Shown in pieces: positions 22,162 to 22,699 of a stretch of 22,699 nucleotides of DNA (positions within the stretch are counted from its first letter, which is position 1; every line of letters starts with the position of its first letter). Under the pieces are notes generated by a model, which was not told where the DNA came from, ran no database searches, and was given only the letters and a program-made list of their open reading frames with translations. Position numbers and translations under genes: made by a program. The stretch comes from Prevotella sp. (GTDB lineage Bacteria > Bacteroidota > Bacteroidia > Bacteroidales > Bacteroidaceae), in assembly GCA_017430675.1 (NCBI GenBank), contig JAFRMM010000005.1, forward strand, positions 1-22,699. Direction: 5' to 3'.

Positions 22162-22194
22162 TAAAACAGGGGCGATTTCATCAGAAACCACCCC
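22161..22194 (-). terminator. Intrinsic terminator of pckA
   Basis: On the minus strand an 11-bp stem (arms 22194-22184 and 22179-22169, with two G-T wobbles) carries a 4-nt TGAT loop and is followed by TGTTTTAT. It lies 35 nt after the pckA stop and its U-rich end abuts the -33 element of the next promoter. Confidence 0.85.
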
Positions 22195-22228
22195 TTATTT
22201 TGATGTAGGTCAAAATGCTTCTTACTTC

Positions 22229-22699
22229 TTACAACTTCGGGCCTGCAGCGACCAGAGCCTTACCGGCCTCGTTGCCCTCGTACTTCTTGAAGTTCTTGAT
22301 GAAGCGGCCAGCGAGATCCTTGGCCTTCTCCTCCCACTCGTTGCGGTTCTGATAGGTGTCGCGAGGATCGAGAATACCCCATGCCACACCGTCGAGTTGT
22401 GTGGGAACCTCGAAGTCGAAGTAAGGAATCTTCTTCGTGGGAGCGTTCAGGATGGCACCGCCCAGGATGGCGTCGATGATGCCACGTGTATCCTTGATGG
22501 AGATACGCTTGCCGGTACCGTTCCAACCCGTGTTCACGAGGTATGCCTTGGCACCGCTCTTCTCCATCTTCTTCACCAGTTCCTCAGCGTACTTGGTGGG
22601 GTGCAACTCGAGGAATGCCTGGCCGAAGCAAGCACTGAAGGTAGGAGTGGGCTCGGTGATGCCACGCTCTGTACCAGCCAACTTAGCGGTGAAACCAGA
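22229..22699 (-). CDS. pckA: Phosphoenolpyruvate carboxykinase (ATP), C-terminal part, truncated by window edge
   Basis: The last 157 codons are present, beginning [13 protein letters not shown], and the frame runs off the right edge. The stretch [21 protein letters not shown] is the ATP-type PEPCK signature with the conserved substrate/nucleotide-site Arg. It continues [21 protein letters not shown] and [18 protein letters not shown], both typical of the C-terminal domain. In succinate-producing Bacteroidetes this enzyme chiefly works in the carboxylating direction (PEP plus CO2 plus ADP to oxaloacetate plus ATP), feeding the reductive branch. It is followed by its own terminator. Confidence 0.97.
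   Translation of the reverse strand, partial: SGFTAKLAGTERGITEPTPTFSACFGQAFLELHPTKYAEELVKKMEKSGAKAYLVNTGWNGTGKRISIKDTRGIIDAILGGAILNAPTKKIPYFDFEVPTQLDGVAWGILDPRDTYQNRNEWEEKAKDLAGRFIKNFKKYEGNEAGKALVAAGPKL

Overview
The window reads as chromosomal core DNA of a Bacteroidetes bacterium, most likely from the Prevotella/Segatella group. The signs are the promoters (TTTG or TTG, about 20 bp, then TAnnTTTG), the weak Shine-Dalgarno sequences, the fused-type SecD, and several Bacteroidetes-typical families (DUF4271, DUF6089/PorG-like, DUF6242, three OmpH/Skp paralogs beside BamA). I saw no insertion sequence, prophage, CRISPR array or obvious horizontally acquired island.

Layout. 1-1403 is the N-terminal part of secDF (minus, runs off the left edge). 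1518-3553 is a rhomboid protease and an overlapping endonuclease/exonuclease/phosphatase protein (minus). 3790-4062 is a stand-alone HU gene (plus) with a strong promoter and a bidirectional terminator. 4135-4205 is tRNA-Gln (minus). 4263-9300 is a compact minus-strand run read as metK, DUF4271, hemD-like, rnpA, yidD, tyrS. 9326-10225 is xerD (minus), divergent from the plus-strand operon aroQ, O-methyltransferase, rbfA, LolC/E-like permease and RmlD-like reductase (10317-13897). This converges on a minus-strand envelope operon (21795 down to 14074) read as DUF6242 lipoprotein, DUF6089, uppS, bamA, ompH, ompH, ompH, murI. The right edge holds the C-terminal part of pckA.

How the genes work together. 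The 14-22 kb block is an outer-membrane and peptidoglycan biogenesis operon: UppS makes the lipid carrier for wall and surface glycans, MurI makes D-glutamate, BamA inserts beta-barrels, and Skp-like OmpH proteins escort them. SecDF and YidD support membrane protein export and insertion. The metK block mixes SAM synthesis, tRNA processing (RnpA) and tyrosyl-tRNA synthesis. The aroQ block mixes aromatic biosynthesis, ribosome maturation (RbfA) and lipoprotein transport.

The most unusual items are non-coding or very small. (1) A complete short transcription unit lies between pckA and DUF6242: promoter, a 5' hairpin with a GNRA loop, a 31-codon ORF for a single-pass membrane peptide, and an intrinsic terminator. 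(2) The whole tRNA-Gln promoter is embedded in a long hairpin just after tyrS. (3) A helically phased array of CCTAGG palindromes overlaps the yidD stop codon. (4) An AAAAAGGT simple repeat encodes most of the BamA signal peptide and can pair with the end of uppS. (5) A 17-bp perfect inverted repeat forms mirrored promoters between xerD and aroQ. None of these was tested by search or folding software; all were read by eye.
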